The notes under the pieces were generated by a model. It was not told where the DNA came from. It was given only the letters and a program-made list of their open reading frames with translations, and ran no database searches. From Aquanectria penicillioides (Eukaryota > Ascomycota > Sordariomycetes > Hypocreales > Nectriaceae): a stretch of 64,000 nt of DNA. Shown here one piece after another: positions 13,053 through 26,435 of the stretch; positions within the stretch are counted from its first letter, which is position 1, and every line of letters begins with the position of its first letter. The position numbers were made by a program, and so were the translations under genes. The DNA lies in assembly GCA_003415625.1 (NCBI GenBank), contig PYIU01000002.1:3162001-3226000 (forward strand). Direction: 5' to 3'.

Positions 13053-16000
13053 GAGCAACGTGAAAACGAATGCTGAAGGATAGGGGAATGTCTACAGAGG
13101 CTCTTTTTTTTTGGGCCCTAATTCATTGGAATGGTCGGATTAGTGAGGCGAGGGGAATGACGGATGCGCACGAGGTGGGAATGAAGAAGATGGTTTCCGA
13201 GGAAGATGGATGATGACTGTTTGCTGAACTTGGGGGTTGATTTCCGGCTGGATGGAAAGGCATCAGATACCCTCATTCGTGCAGGTAGCGAGATTCTTGT
13301 CATTGATTACTCTAGTCGTACGGGGCAGGGAGCACATTTGGAGGATGCCGGGTTGGCAGGTTGTAGTTCAATCAGGGGACATAGGCAAGGATAGAGAATG
13401 GAGTCGCAGCGATTTGTTTCAAACTCGTCCTGTATCACCCCCCGCTGTAAGAAGCATGTGTACAACTTGGCTAGCTCATCCCCCAAGCCTTCAGGCTATA
13501 GTTAGCCACTGGTGAGCTGCTGGAACGGGGGGTGAGGCAAGATGCGCTCGACAGCGTATAAGACAAGGTGTGACTTCTAATCTGTGTGTCCAAGTCATGG
13601 CACGAGCGATTGCCATGAGGTCTCACGGTTGTAGTCGGTAGGGCCGCACCGGGCCGGGGATTGCAACCCTCGTTCACATGCTCTTTGTCGGTCGGGACCA
13701 CGGTCACTGAGGGGTTTGCATCTAGCTGCAGCGCAACCCAAGTTACTACGACGTGGGCAACGCACACGAGGACGAGAAGAACGGGTGGCGAATGGCTGGC
13801 TAGAAGGGCCTGGATTGCGCAGCCAACCCAAGATGCTGGGGACTGGTGGTCACTTGACGCAGATGCAGACGCAGACGCAGTCGCAAACGCAGATGGAGAA
13901 TGATGCGCTTCAATGGTGCAGCGCGGGGGCACAATGGGTGGTGCAACAGTTGTCGTGTCCGTCAAAAGCTGGACGACATAGCAAAGCCTCGTTGTCACCT
14001 CGTTGGGGCGATTGCGGAGAAAAGCTCCGCGAGCATGCCTAGGGACTGGCTCGACTCGGCCGACTCGGACAGGAATCGACTCGGAACTGCGCGTGCATGC
14101 GCGACCTACTGGACTACGGAGCATAGTAGGTCGAGTAGAGTGGGGATAATTACCCACTTGGCAGCATCCCGACAAGCGGCTCGTGCAAGGGTACCAAGGC
14201 CTGCTCTGTACTATGCACAGTACGGGTAGAGAAAACGGTGACGAGATGACAGACAGCCAGAGCCATGGGCAAGGGCGATGGTGATGGTGATGAATGGAGT
14301 CCAAGGGTGCAATCGGCCAGGGCTTGGCGGCGGTGACCGACGTCAGCGAGTGGGGATTGCGAGAGAATCTGCTTCGTTCTATGGTAGTGCGAGGCGCGCG
14401 GGGGTCTCAGGAGCTGAAGGGGATTGATGAGACTGGGATTGGGATGGGCGTGATGGGCAAGAAGACGAGTGATAGACACCACGGGGGGTCCCTGTGGCAA
14501 ATTACTAGTTCGTGGAAACACGACTCGACACGAGGGGATTGGGGCGGAGGAGTGGAGAGCCCAGCGTTTTGACCTGAACCGGTTAACCCTCATCGCTGGG
14601 GCCAACCAAAGCATGTCAAATACCCAATACATGACGACCATGGCCCATGAGGCATGTCGGAATTCAGGGTCCAAAAACCGCCGGCCGTGATTAGATTAGT
14701 CTTGAAAGCGGAGGCACCGAGCGGCGGAGCTGAGATCTGGCAGCACGGGTTTTCGGGTAGAATGTGAGCCTGCATGAGGCCGTTGAGATAGTGCCAGGAT
14801 GGCGAGCAATGAGGGCCTGGCGTGGACCCCGTCGAGCTAGTGTAGGGGGATGCACCCTTGATGTCGTCCGGAGTCTTGATAGCGCTGCTGGATACGAAAG
14901 GGATGTGCTGGCTCTGATTCGTGTGTAGTCTACACGATCTCGTGCATCTGCGAGGCTCCTGAATTTCTCGCCCATGAAATTACCGGAGCAAACCTTTCGA
15001 CTCCCTTTTTCGGTTCATCAACGACGCGGAGCCGACCCTGCAACATGATCATTTAAGAAAGCCCCCTTTGCCACGCTTGGCGGCGGTAGCGGCAGCAGCA
15101 ACATTATCAATAACAGCAGCGGCGAGAGCTCTTGGTCCGAATTCCACAGAGCAAAATTGCTTCCACAGATCCAAGAACAGTTGCAACTGGAAGCTTGGAG
15201 AAATCGAGTAGCCCTGTACGGAATGGATCGCCAAGGTTCGGGCAGATAACTGTTTCAAAGGGAAAGCCTCTCGCTACTGACGCACAACCGGGAGACCATG
15301 GAAGACCATCATCTAGTCTACAAGTTGAGGCTGCACGGCTGCTGTAGCGAAAATGCAAAGGCAAAGCCAAAGTTGCCGCCCTCGGCGGCCCTCCTAAGGC
15401 GCTCTGAAATGAACGGGGTGGCGGCGCCTGGACGCGGCGTAAAAAACCCCCCGTGACAATCAATTGTGACATGGCTCCCTGGAGATTTATCACTTTGCGG
15501 CTCCGTGCATATTTTGTACCTACCTACCTTATATCCATGTATCCGGCTGGGCAGCTCGTGAGACCCTCTGAGGATGAAGCCATGAAGGCGAGGGCACTGA
15601 TATGTTGGGCCGCTTGGGGATCGACAGGAGCCAACGTTGGACCCCTCAAAGTAAGGGTAAGCGGACAACGATCAGACGGCGACAATTAAGAAAAAAAAAT
15701 ATTAAAAAAAATGAACCGCTGAGGTGGGATGGGACGAGACGCCCCGAAGATCAAACTTCAACGAAGTCGGCAAGTGGAGCGGAAACATACGCAGGAGCCC
15801 CTCTGTACCCAGGTTACAATGGTAACGGCCGCGCGTGGCAATGGCGCCTAAACGGCACTCTACTCCCAATGAGAGCGTTGCGGAAATATGTGTGTGTCCT
15901 GTCTTCCGTAGTTTCTGCAAAACCGTAGCCCCATTCACCCCTCAACCGTTCTGCACATGGGACCGGCGAGGCTTTTTCTTCCGTTGGTTATTCGAACGGC

Positions 16001-19000
16001 GACCAGCATGCGAAAGTGAGGCTTGGTGACCGATTGCTTGTCGGATGTTCGAGTTCTGGGTGTTCCATTTCAACTTGTTACGTACCGGGGGAACCTATGG
16101 ACGATCTGTAAGAGGAGTCAAAGTAATACAAGTCCCAAGTTAACTTGTCCCAGCCATCTGCGGCCGCAGATTCCATCATGTGGGCAAGCACCTGGGCGGT
16201 GAAGGGAGCAGCAGCCTGAACACGATGCTACCTACCAACGGTGAACCTTCCTGTCCACTCCCAGTGATGTTGATGATGAAATTTCACAGCCTGATAAAGC
16301 CTCCCACACAACACAGGGACCTGTTTAGTGACAAAGGAGAGGCTGTTCCCACAGCCCATGCAGGGTCTAAACGAGAGCCTTGTAGACTCAGTCGACAGGG
16401 TATGCCTGGGGCTGTGGTCCGGGCTGTAACGCACGGAGAGAAATATTAAATGCATTGAACACACGCGCACTGGCTTGTTCACCATTGCCGTCATTCAATG
16501 GGAGTACGTATGTCGTGGTATCCTCCCTCCGAGTTTTCATCCGCCTTGCCTCATTCTCGGGGGTGCCTGTGGATGCGGTGACTGACCGTAGGTGGCAATC
16601 GCTGTCGTGGTGAGGGCATTGGCAGGACAGCCATGATTGGCCACACTTGAATGGTATACAGAGAAACCCAACGACGAGGCGTCAAAATCCAAAGGGCATC
16701 CTAGGGAAGAAGTTAGAAAAAAAGGTAGAAAGGGTCAAAACCAAACACCACACACTCCCAGGTTCACTCACATGGAGGCGACTCATAGGAGCTTCCTCTA
16801 TTGACGGATCAAAGGCGGATCGGTCAAGGTCCCCCAAAATGACGTCGGTGGCTGATCTACCCTCGGCTTACCCATATCCCCTGAAGACTTGGAGTCCTCA
16901 GATCCCTAGATCCCTGAACCCGCGTCACCGCACACAAGCCAACTCCACTCACAAGCTGCCAACGATGTCATGCCCGTCTGATATTTCTTCAGCGACTCCA
17001 GCAACGGGTGTGGAACAGGATCCAGCATTTTGCCGACCTCTGTCCTTCTCCTTCCCTTCCTTCCGGACCATTCCAGTCTAGAATGCATACCTTTGGACAC
17101 AAGGACCAGCTGCCTTATGATTAGGAGCCGAAGGAGCCTTAAGGTAATACCAGAGCCCCTCTGATGACGATCAATTGACGAGGGAATGGTACTCTTCAAT
17201 CCCGTGAGGCACGCCACGGAATGTGGTATTGTGCCAATCCCAATCCGATCCAGCTGCTTATGGGATAGCGAAACGGACTTTGAAACGACAGGCACGTTCA
17301 TTACAATCGCGCTACTGCTCATCGCCCGCCATCCACTGTCCGTCACTCTCATTCTCACTGTCTTCGACGGTCGACTTACGGGATCCTGCCTTTGTTTGAC
17401 GCGCTTGGCTTCTAGGGCATGCGCCAGGTGGCCCGGCACCTGGTCTGGCCAAGCTCAGACCCGACTCAGACCCAGCTGAGCCAGCCACCCAGCGGGGAGG
17501 CGGTCCAAGGGCTCTAACAGTGGCTCACACGGCGTAGATCACGGTGCCACTACGTACCTCAAGACGTCAGCATCCTGTACAAGATCTCAGCCAAAGCAAA
17601 CCCCTGGTAGCGACGTGGTGCCACACTGGCATCGGTCGTGTGTTATCCCCGAGACGTTTTGTTGGCGCGGCTTCCCGTAAGGGCGATAGACGGGGACTAG
17701 CATGCTCGCTTCTCATCAACTGTTTTGTTCCCGAGCAACCTCGCTTCGGATTCCCTCCTTACAGATGGGGGCTTCGCAGGAACCGAAAATATGCATACAT
17801 ACTTGCCCATCCAACTAGATCAGAAGGGCACGAAGGGCATAATTTCTGCATAATTTGAGTGGAGAGGGCCAAGCTCTCGACAGCGCAAAATTTCCTCGCA
17901 AAAACAATTGGGTCGGCCGCTGTGTTGAACACCAGTGCTGGGATCCAGAGGCTTAGGAGGCCTGCCATCCCTCAACACGAGATTGCATCAAAAATTATCC
18001 ATCCTTCGGTATATGGCCCCACCGCCATTGATGGTCGATTCATGCTGGATCTGGGAGGGCGTAGCCACTGAGTTGTGCGCCGACAACACTGGGGCGGGCC
18101 CTCTCAAAAACAGCTCCTCTGTTCATAACGTGAGGCTTGACAAGGAATTCTTCAATGTTTCTGTTCAATTATTGAATGTATACTCCGTAGATACAGTGTG
18201 AGCAGCACCTCATTTCCCCACACAAAACGGTCTTAGTGCCCAAAGGAAGTTAGACGCTGGCGTTCATTAAGACGGATCCCTGAACGGGGCTACGAAGAGG
18301 GAACAAGAAAAAAACGGTAAAAAAAACGAAAGAAAACGAGGACGGAAGCTGACTGTGCTAGACTGCATTGATCGAGAAACGCAGCGGCTTACGGGGACGA
18401 AATGTGCTTAAAGGTGCACGATAACTGGCTCATGCAGCGAGCTGGTGAGAGGCGATGGAACATTTGTGTTCCAAATGCCTTGCCGATTCCTTCTCATTTC
18501 GCGAATGAATCTGAAGCCGCCTTTTGAATCTTCCAGTTTAAATGCGGCAGTGTTTGATGTATCTACCTACAACCTGCATGCCAGCATCCTGCAATAGGAC
18601 TTTTGATACGGAGTAGTGAGGTGGATAGCTGAGGGTGCCAGTTGCGCGGTATAGGGACCCCCGAAAAAACTCCTGATCCAGGGAGCAAGGAATAGAGTAA
18701 GGAGGGTCTAGAAGTGCACATTCTAACTCAGCTTGACAAATAACCTGCGCGTTGGCACCTGGTCTGAATCTTATCTGGCAGCAAAGGCAACAGGACCGAA
18801 ACTGAGAGGATGTATCCGTATGATGTGAGTGAGCGGGCTTTGGGGACTTTACAGGGGGATGGGGGGGTTATGCTCAAGCGTGCTGGGGCACAGTGAGGTC
18901 ACTCGGCTCAGAGAGCAAATCGATCGATCCGTTCACACTGGCGCTAGCACGTAGTGGGCAAGAGGGGCCTTGCTGCGATATCGCGATTGGTCTGCTAGTA

Positions 19001-20783
19001 ATGTTTCCCCCAGAGGCCGGACATGCCCCAGCGCGTGGAAGGCAAACTTGCGCTGAATGAGGCCCCCCTCTACAGGGTTTCACCCCCCTAAGAGAGCTCC
19101 GACATGCGAGGAGTTGTGGGCAAGACAGACATTGACTGGTCATACGTTTGCTGACGAGGATGAAGAGGTCAGTCAACAGCTGGTTGACATGAATGACAGG
19201 CGCGCGAGGTTGATATGCTGGTGATTTCTAGGACTGGACAACAGATGCGGTCTGGTGTAACGACCAAGTGGACAAGCTCCTAGGCATGCTGACATCCACT
19301 GAGGTTTGAGAAGTAAGTAGGCATGGTCTCCTCCCGAGGGCAGCTTAGATCAGATCCCGGTAGCGAATAGAGGCCTTCATGCTCTGATCCCCGAAGGATG
19401 CCAGAGAGTGTTGTGGATAATCGACCCCCCGAAATACAGAGCACGGCTGGTTCATCCTCTCTCACCAGCAACAACTCGGCCGCCTCAAACTAGCCTTGAT
19501 GCTCCGTTTCGAGCCTGTGCCTGCCGGCCAGGGCCAGCTTTTCGCCCGACATCCTTGTCCCTGCGCGGCCCTGTGCGGCAACATTGGCCAGCCAGCCCAG
19601 CTTTGGTCATCCATCCCCAGGTCATCTCCGTGTTGAGCAACAGGCAGTATCGCATCTGAGGAAGCCAAGACGCATGGGAGTGCTATGAGACGAGGGTGCT
19701 CGAAGGCTCAAAGGCGCAACTGCGCCTAACTGACCAGGATGGTGCAATCTCGAGGGACACAACGCAAGGCGAAGACAATCGAGACATCGGATCCGGGATT
19801 TTGTGCTCGCTTGTGGTGTGCCATGAATTGATCGCCAGTAACACACATAGGGAGCGAATTCCCATCTCACACACCCCTACGAAGAGAAGGAAAATAATAA
19901 CCAAGCTAACCTCGTTCGAAACTAGGCCGACAATATGGTCCCGCCTTATCTTCTCTTGCGCCGTCATCTTGTTTGCTAAGGTCACGCTGTTTGCAAGGAG
20001 GGGGCGACGCATTTCGTGGACCGTGGGCAGCACAGCGTTTGTAGGACAGACCGGACACCACCACACACAGGCGCACACACTCATACACAGAGACACTCAC
20101 ACCCTCTCCCTCCGCCGCCCTCTGCCACTGTGACGCCCTGGCTCCTTGCCGACGGCATTCGTTAAGTGGCTACCTAATAATACACCTCTGCCCCCCCAAG
20201 AGGGTCCTCCCCCCATCCCCCTCCCCCCATATTAACCAAGAGTCAGAAGCCAGAGGGGAAGCCTGCCACACTGTCGCTGCCCGGACCACCCTTTGTTCCT
20301 GGTTCCCCATCCGTCCCAATCAGTCTTTCATCATTCAGCACCCGCCCCAAGGTTCCCGCCTCATCTCGTCCTTGCTCTTGCTCCTCACTGTCGAGGCCTT
20401 CAATCGCAACATCTCTACAAGGCTTCAAGTCGGCGCAGGGCTCAATCTGCTCACAATCCGTCCCTTTTTCTTCGTTTCCGCCCCCTTGCTGAGGTTGGGT
20501 TTCGCTTGGTCGCCATCGACGCCCCGGTCCTCGATACCCTGGCCCAAGCATGCTGTACGGTCTGCGTCTGCATCTGCACTATCTGTGATTTCAGTTGCCG
20601 CCGTTCCTCGCTACCCACCGGCCCCTCCCAACGTTCCTCGCCGCCCTCACTCTTCAATAATACCCGACTTTTGCGCGACCATATCGTTCCTTCTCCCCCC
20701 GACCTCGGCTTTGCCTATCCTCGCCACGCTCTCCTAAAGCCTCTGGCGCCTGACTGCTGGCCCAGCAGTCTCCGCCCTGCAGA
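13053..20783. other. 7.7 kb intergenic region upstream of nik1
   Basis: No convincing protein gene was found on either strand; open frames are short and composition-driven. The last 500 nt before the kinase start are strongly pyrimidine-rich on the plus strand, as expected for a fungal 5' leader. A CAGACG-type repeat lies at 13857-13900. Both flanking genes are on the plus strand, so all of this could be 3' UTR of the Munc13-like gene, regulatory DNA and the nik1 leader. A non-coding RNA cannot be excluded from sequence alone. Confidence 0.5.
13857..13900. repeat. Imperfect GACGCA microsatellite
   Basis: Several GACGCA or GATGCA units, slightly diverged, lie in the intergenic region. A similar tract on the same strand occurs near 29425-29462. 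Confidence 0.75.
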
Positions 20784-23700
20784 ATGGTCGACGACGCGGC
20801 CCTGGCTGCCGCCGCCGAGATTGTGGCATCGATTGCCTCGGACTCGCGATCCCCAGACTCGATCCCTCTGGGCGTAGCCGCCAACGTCAAGCTCCCCGGC
20901 CGCGAGACGCCCGCCAAACGAACTCTCGAGATTGAACTCCAGAAGCTCGCCCTCCGGGTCAGCAAACTCGAAGGCCAGGCCTGCGCCGCCACCACTGGCT
21001 TCCCCGAGACCCCCAACGAAACAATAGATGCGCTCTTTGGTGATGATGGTCTCTCTCTAACCTCCCGTCCCAAATCCAAACTCTTCCACGCCCAAGGTAG
21101 CTTGCACTCTCCGCATCTGCCATATGTCCAGCTGACAAAGGAAGCCCTCGAAGGACTGCGTGATCATGTCGACGACCAGTCCAAAATCCTCGATAGCCAG
21201 CGCGAGGAGCTCGCGGTTGTCAACGCCCAGCTCCTCGAACAAAAGCAGCTGCAGGAACGGGCACTTGAGGTGCTGGAGCAAAAACGCACTGCGACGCTAG
21301 AGCGTGAGCTCTGGAAGCACCAGAAGGCCAACGAGGCTTTCCAGAAGGCTCTTCGAGAAATCGGCGAGATCGTTACTGCCGTCGCACGCGGCGATTTAAC
21401 CATGAAGGTTCGCATGGACACAGTTGACGTGGACCCCGAAATTACTACCTTCAAGAGAACCATCAACGCCATGATGGACCAGTTGCAGACATTTGCGAGC
21501 GAAGTCTCACGTGTAGCTCGTGAGGTCGGTACTGAAGGTTTGCTTGGTGGTCAGGCTCGAATCGGGGGCGTCGATGGTACATGGAAAGAACTGACGGACA
21601 ATGGTATATCTCCAAATCAATTTCGACCCGTTATTTTTCTCCGCTTGGCTGACAATCACTCGCAGTAAATGTCATGGCGCAGAACCTCACTGATCAAGGT
21701 AGTTATCGCCCGCAGCATCCATTCAATCCGTAACTTCACCTGTCTAACATAGAATTTCGCAGTACGAGAAATTGCTTCGGTAACAACCGCCGTCGCTCAC
21801 GGAGATCTGACCAAGAAGATCGAGCGACCTGCCCGAGGTGAAATCTTGCAACTCCAGCAGACCATCAACACTATGGTGGATCAATTGCGAACATTCGCCT
21901 CTGAAGTTACCCGCGTCGCAAGAGATGTCGGAACTGAAGGCATCCTGGGCGGTCAGGCTGATGTTGGGGGAGTCCAGGGCATGTGGAACGACTTGACTGT
22001 CAACGTCAACGCCATGGCCAACAACCTGACGACCCAAGTGCGAGACATTATCAAGGTCACGACCGCTGTCGCCAAGGGAGATTTGACCCAGAAAGTCCAG
22101 GCCGATTGCCGAGGAGAGATATTCGAGCTCAAGTCTACTATCAATTCCATGGTTGATCAGTTGCAGCAATTCGCTCGCGAAGTCACCAAGATTGCCAGGG
22201 AAGTCGGAACCGAAGGCCGGTTGGGTGGTCAGGCCACCGTCCACGATGTCGAAGGTACTTGGAGGGACCTTACCGAGAACGTCAATGGCATGGCCATGAA
22301 CCTGACGACTCAGGTCCGAGAAATTGCCAAGGTGACGACGGCTGTGGCTAAAGGCGATCTGACTAAGAAGATTGGTGTCGAAGTCCAAGGTGAAATCCTG
22401 GAACTCAAAAACACTATTAACCAGATGGTGGACCGTCTTGGTACCTTTGCTGTAGAAGTGAGCAAGGTCGCTCGTGAAGTCGGCACCGATGGAACCCTAG
22501 GTGGACAGGCCCAGGTTGCCAACGTGGAGGGTAAATGGAAGGACTTGACCGAAAATGTCAACACCATGGCCTCCAATCTCACTGTTCAGGTAAGGATGCC
22601 AGCCAATACCCCCGAGCAGATTTCGGACTTGGCACAGGGATCTGCGATGTGCCCTCGCCCTACTAACGTCATCCACAGGTCAGAAGTATTTCCACTGTCA
22701 CCCAAGCCATTGCCAAGGGCGACATGAGCCAGAAGATCAAGGTTGAGGCGAGCGGAGAGATCCAAGTATTGAAGGAGACCATCAATAACATGGTTGATCG
22801 CTTGTCTAGCTTTTGCTACGAAGTGCAGCGCGTCGCCAAGGATGTGGGCGTGGATGGCAAGATGGGTGCTCAGGCCGACGTAGCCGGGCTTGATGGAAGG
22901 TGGAAGGAGATCACAACAGACGTCAATACCATGGCTAGCAATTTGGTAAGTTACTGCAAGAGCTACGAGAGAGTTTCAAACAACTAACAAGGGTGAAGAC
23001 GACACAAGTGCGAGCCTTTTCGGACATCACCAATTTGGCAACTGACGGGGACTTTACGAAGCTCGTCGATGTCGAAGCGTCTGGAGAAATGGACGAGCTC
23101 AAACGAAAGATCAATCAGATGATCTCGAATCTTAGAGACTCTATCCAAAGAAATACCCAAGCCAGGGAGGCCGCCGAGTTGGCCAACAAGACGAAATCAG
23201 AATTCCTCGCAAACATGTCACATGAAATCCGTACTCCCATGAACGGCATCATTGGCATGACGCAACTTACACTTGATACGGATTTGACGCAATATCAGAG
23301 GGAGATGCTGAATATTGTCAATAACCTTGCCAATAGCCTCCTGACGATTATTGACGACATTTTGGATCTTTCCAAGATCGAGGCTAGGAGAATGGTGATC
23401 GAGGAGATTCCGTATACGTTGCGGGGAACCGTCTTCAACGCTCTCAAGACCCTGGCAGTTAAAGCCAACGAGAAGTTCTTGGATCTTACATACAAGGTAG
23501 ACAGCTTTGTGCCGGACCATGTCATAGGCGACTCGTTCCGTCTCAGGCAGATCATCCTTAACCTTGTGGGCAACGCCATCAAGTTCACGGAGCACGGCGA
23601 GGTTAGCCTCACCATTAAGGAGCGCATTGACCAGGGTGACGTTGGCCCAGGTGAATACTCTGTTGAGTTTATCGTCGAGGACACCGGTATCGGCATTGCT

Positions 23701-25009
23701 AAGGACAAGCTGGACCTGATTTTTGACACATTCCAACAAGCTGACGGCTCCATGACTCGAAAGTTTGGCGGCACCGGTTTGGGTCTTTCGATCTCGAAAC
23801 GACTTGTTAATCTGATGGGCGGCGACCTCTGGGTTATCAGCGAAGAGGGTAAAGGCAGTGAATTCCACTTCACTTGCCGCGTTAGGTTGGCCCCCGATGA
23901 CACCGAGATGATCGAGCAGCAACTCCGACCGTACCGGGGACATCAGGTTCTTTTTGTTGACAAGGCTCAATCGAGCTCTGGTGGTGCCATCCGTGGCATG
24001 CTTGAGCAGATTGGTCTCCTCCCCGTGGTAGTAGACTCCGAGAAGAGCTCTGCTCTCACGCGCCTGCAAGCTGGCGGCGCTCTTCCCTACGATGCCATCA
24101 TCGTGGATTCAATCGACACTGCGAGGAGACTGCGAGCCGTGGACGATTTCAAGTATCTACCCATCGTTCTCTTGGCACCCATCGTTCACGTTAGCTTGAA
24201 GTCGTGCTTGGACTTGGGTATTACCTCGTATATGACCACGCCGTGTAAACTCATTGACCTTGCCAACGGAATGATTCCTGCGCTTGAGAACCGAGCCACC
24301 CCCTCACTGGCAGACAACACTAAATCCTTCGAAATCCTGCTCGCCGAAGACAACACAGTCAACCAGAGATTGGCAGTCAAGATTCTCGAGAAGTACCATC
24401 ATGTGGTCACCGTGGTCGGAAACGGCTGGGAAGCTGTCGAGGCAGTCAAGGAGAAGAAATTCGATGTCATTTTGATGGATGTCCAGATGCCAATCATGGT
24501 AAGAACCTCATAGGGCGTGTTGTACCTGAGGCAAATCGATCATTAAGCTAACACAATCACAGGGAGGATTCGAGGCGACTGGCAAGATTCGAGAGTATGA
24601 ACGAGGCATGGGAACACACCGAACCCCGATCATCGCCTTGACCGCCCACGCGATGATGGGTGATCGTGAAAAGTGTATCCAAGCTCAGATGGATGAGTAT
24701 CTTTCCAAGCCTCTGCAACAGAACCACCTGATACAGACAATTCTCAAGTGCGCTACCCTTGGAGGGCCCTTACTCGAGAAGAACCGCGAACGCGAGCTAG
24801 CCATGCATGCCGAAGCGAAGTCGTCCAAACATAAGGAGAAAGGACAAGGACTCTTGGCTCGACCGTCACTCGAGAACCGATCGTTTACTAGTCGAGAACC
24901 AATCTCCAATCATGTTAAGGAGGTAGCTTCCCTCGGGTCGCCGGAACAGGATGATACCTTGGCAAGAGCACGTCTCGATTTCTCTGATATGCGGAGCATG
25001 TCCAACTAA
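20784..25009 (+). CDS. nik1: Group III hybrid histidine kinase with HAMP repeats (Nik1/Os-1)
   Basis: Six exons (20784-21603, 21666-21698, 21763-22589, 22679-22945, 22999-24498, 24563-25009) close in phase to 1297 residues, about the length of Neurospora Os-1. After an N-terminal coiled-coil there are five to six HAMP repeats of about 92 residues (roughly 190-690; units such as [10 protein letters not shown] and REVGTEG). The kinase core follows: H-box HEIRTPMNG with phospho-acceptor His724, N-box around Asn841, DTGIGIA near 877 and GGTGLGLS near 905. A C-terminal receiver domain has acidic residues near 1100, phospho-acceptor Asp1143 and Lys1198. Known role: a cytosolic osmosensing kinase that feeds the Ypd1-Ssk1-Hog1 relay and is the target through which dicarboximide and phenylpyrrole fungicides act. 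Exon 2 is a 33-nt microexon encoding 11 near-invariant residues. There is no transmembrane segment, as expected for this class. Confidence 0.97.
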
Positions 25010-26435
25010 CTGAGTGGTGTTTACACACTTCCAGATGTTCATGAGATCGCACAGCACATAAGCGATTGAAAGCCCGCATCTTCCTCTTTGCTACCGCCGG
25101 CTTACCAATTGTATATCTCGACTCGAGCGAACCTGCCTGTCGATTCAACGCCGCAATCTCGTGCGGTCCGGGCACGTGTCTTTTCAGCTTGTCCTGGCTT
25201 TCGGAATTTTAGCACGCAGCCAGCTGTTTGTTGGAGTGAAGCTCGAAGGCCGGTTGGCTTCTCTCACCCTGTCCACGACTCAAATTTTTAGCAGGTTTCG
25301 TGTTGCTAGATGCCTGCAACTGACGGCTTCGAGATAAGGGAAGGAAGTTGGCGGTCTAAGGCCTACTAACAGTTGCCTCCCTACAACTCTCTAGACACTC
25401 GATGGCGACATAAACGACTCCCCCTAGTTTCATTATGTCGACCCTGAAGGCAGCTCATCATCATTTATACCTGTTTGTCATATGATGCTGCCAGGCTCTC
25501 TCGAAGGCGTAAGGGTTTCTTGGTTGATGGTTGGACGCATTGCGCATTGCGCATTCGAGGCGAGCGGCGAGCATTTCCCTCCGCCATCCGACTTTGCTTC
25601 TCGAAGGTGCTGTTTCCGTGGGGGGTGGTTACGTTGTATCGAGCCACAGAGCCATTGTTACTCTTTCACCTTTTGCTATTCGGGGCCAGAGCAGTCTTGT
25701 GCTCTTTCGATATAGCTTCGTCGAGTTTGTGTCGGCCTTTCCCATTGGCATCTCCCAGCGGTGTTACAGAGAAAACGTTCGGTGTGAAGGTGCAGGTGGC
25801 ATTGTGGATAATCTCGGGTTCCTTTCCCCGCGTTCATTATTTTATTCTAAATCATATTTTGATTTACTGTCTTGTCCTTTTTTTTTATCCTTGGTGTATA
25901 GGAATCACGGGGTCAATCGGGTGTTGTCTTTTTTTTTTTTTTTTTTGGCGGGGAGGACTTCCCAGGTAACATGCGGGAACGATGGGAAAGGAGGAAAGAG
26001 AACAAGTCTGTAGAGATGAGGCGAGTCCTTGTCTTCTTTTTTGTTAACCTTCTATTCAGCATGGGGATTTGACGGGATATGAGACGTCTTCGGGGAAACA
26101 CATGAAGGCGATGGATGATGTTTATAATCATTGTTATTAATATCCGGAATATCAAAGGTCAGGGGCCGAAGAATACTTCCTCTTCTACTCTCGTGGATGA
26201 ATCATTTAGCGTTCCCTTTGACATTGCCAAGAGAGAGATGCATGGAGCGTTTTCTTTGGAGGGGATTTGCACGCGTATGGCACACGATAATTGTTGCTGA
26301 GGAGATTGGCCGGCTATTATGAACCACGATGCACTGTGCTGTGAGCCACGTCTCTATTAAGGAAGACCAAGTGTAATTCGTTCATTCGTCACGTGCCATC
26401 TATGTGCCAATACATGGACCATTGGGGACATGCTA
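25010..26435. other. Convergent intergenic region between nik1 and the small coiled-coil gene
   Basis: Downstream flank of nik1 on the plus strand and of the 98-residue gene on the minus strand. It contains an 18-T tract at 25929-25946 and T-rich sequence that could serve 3' ends. No coding frame is convincing. Confidence 0.5.
25929..25946. repeat. Poly-T tract, 18 T
   Basis: An uninterrupted T run in the convergent intergenic region, read as A on the minus strand. Confidence 0.85.

Noticed and set aside
20293..20877. 194-residue open frame overlapping the nik1 start
   Set aside because: It begins at TTG rather than ATG, overlaps the clear nik1 start out of frame, and is low-complexity in a pyrimidine-rich leader.
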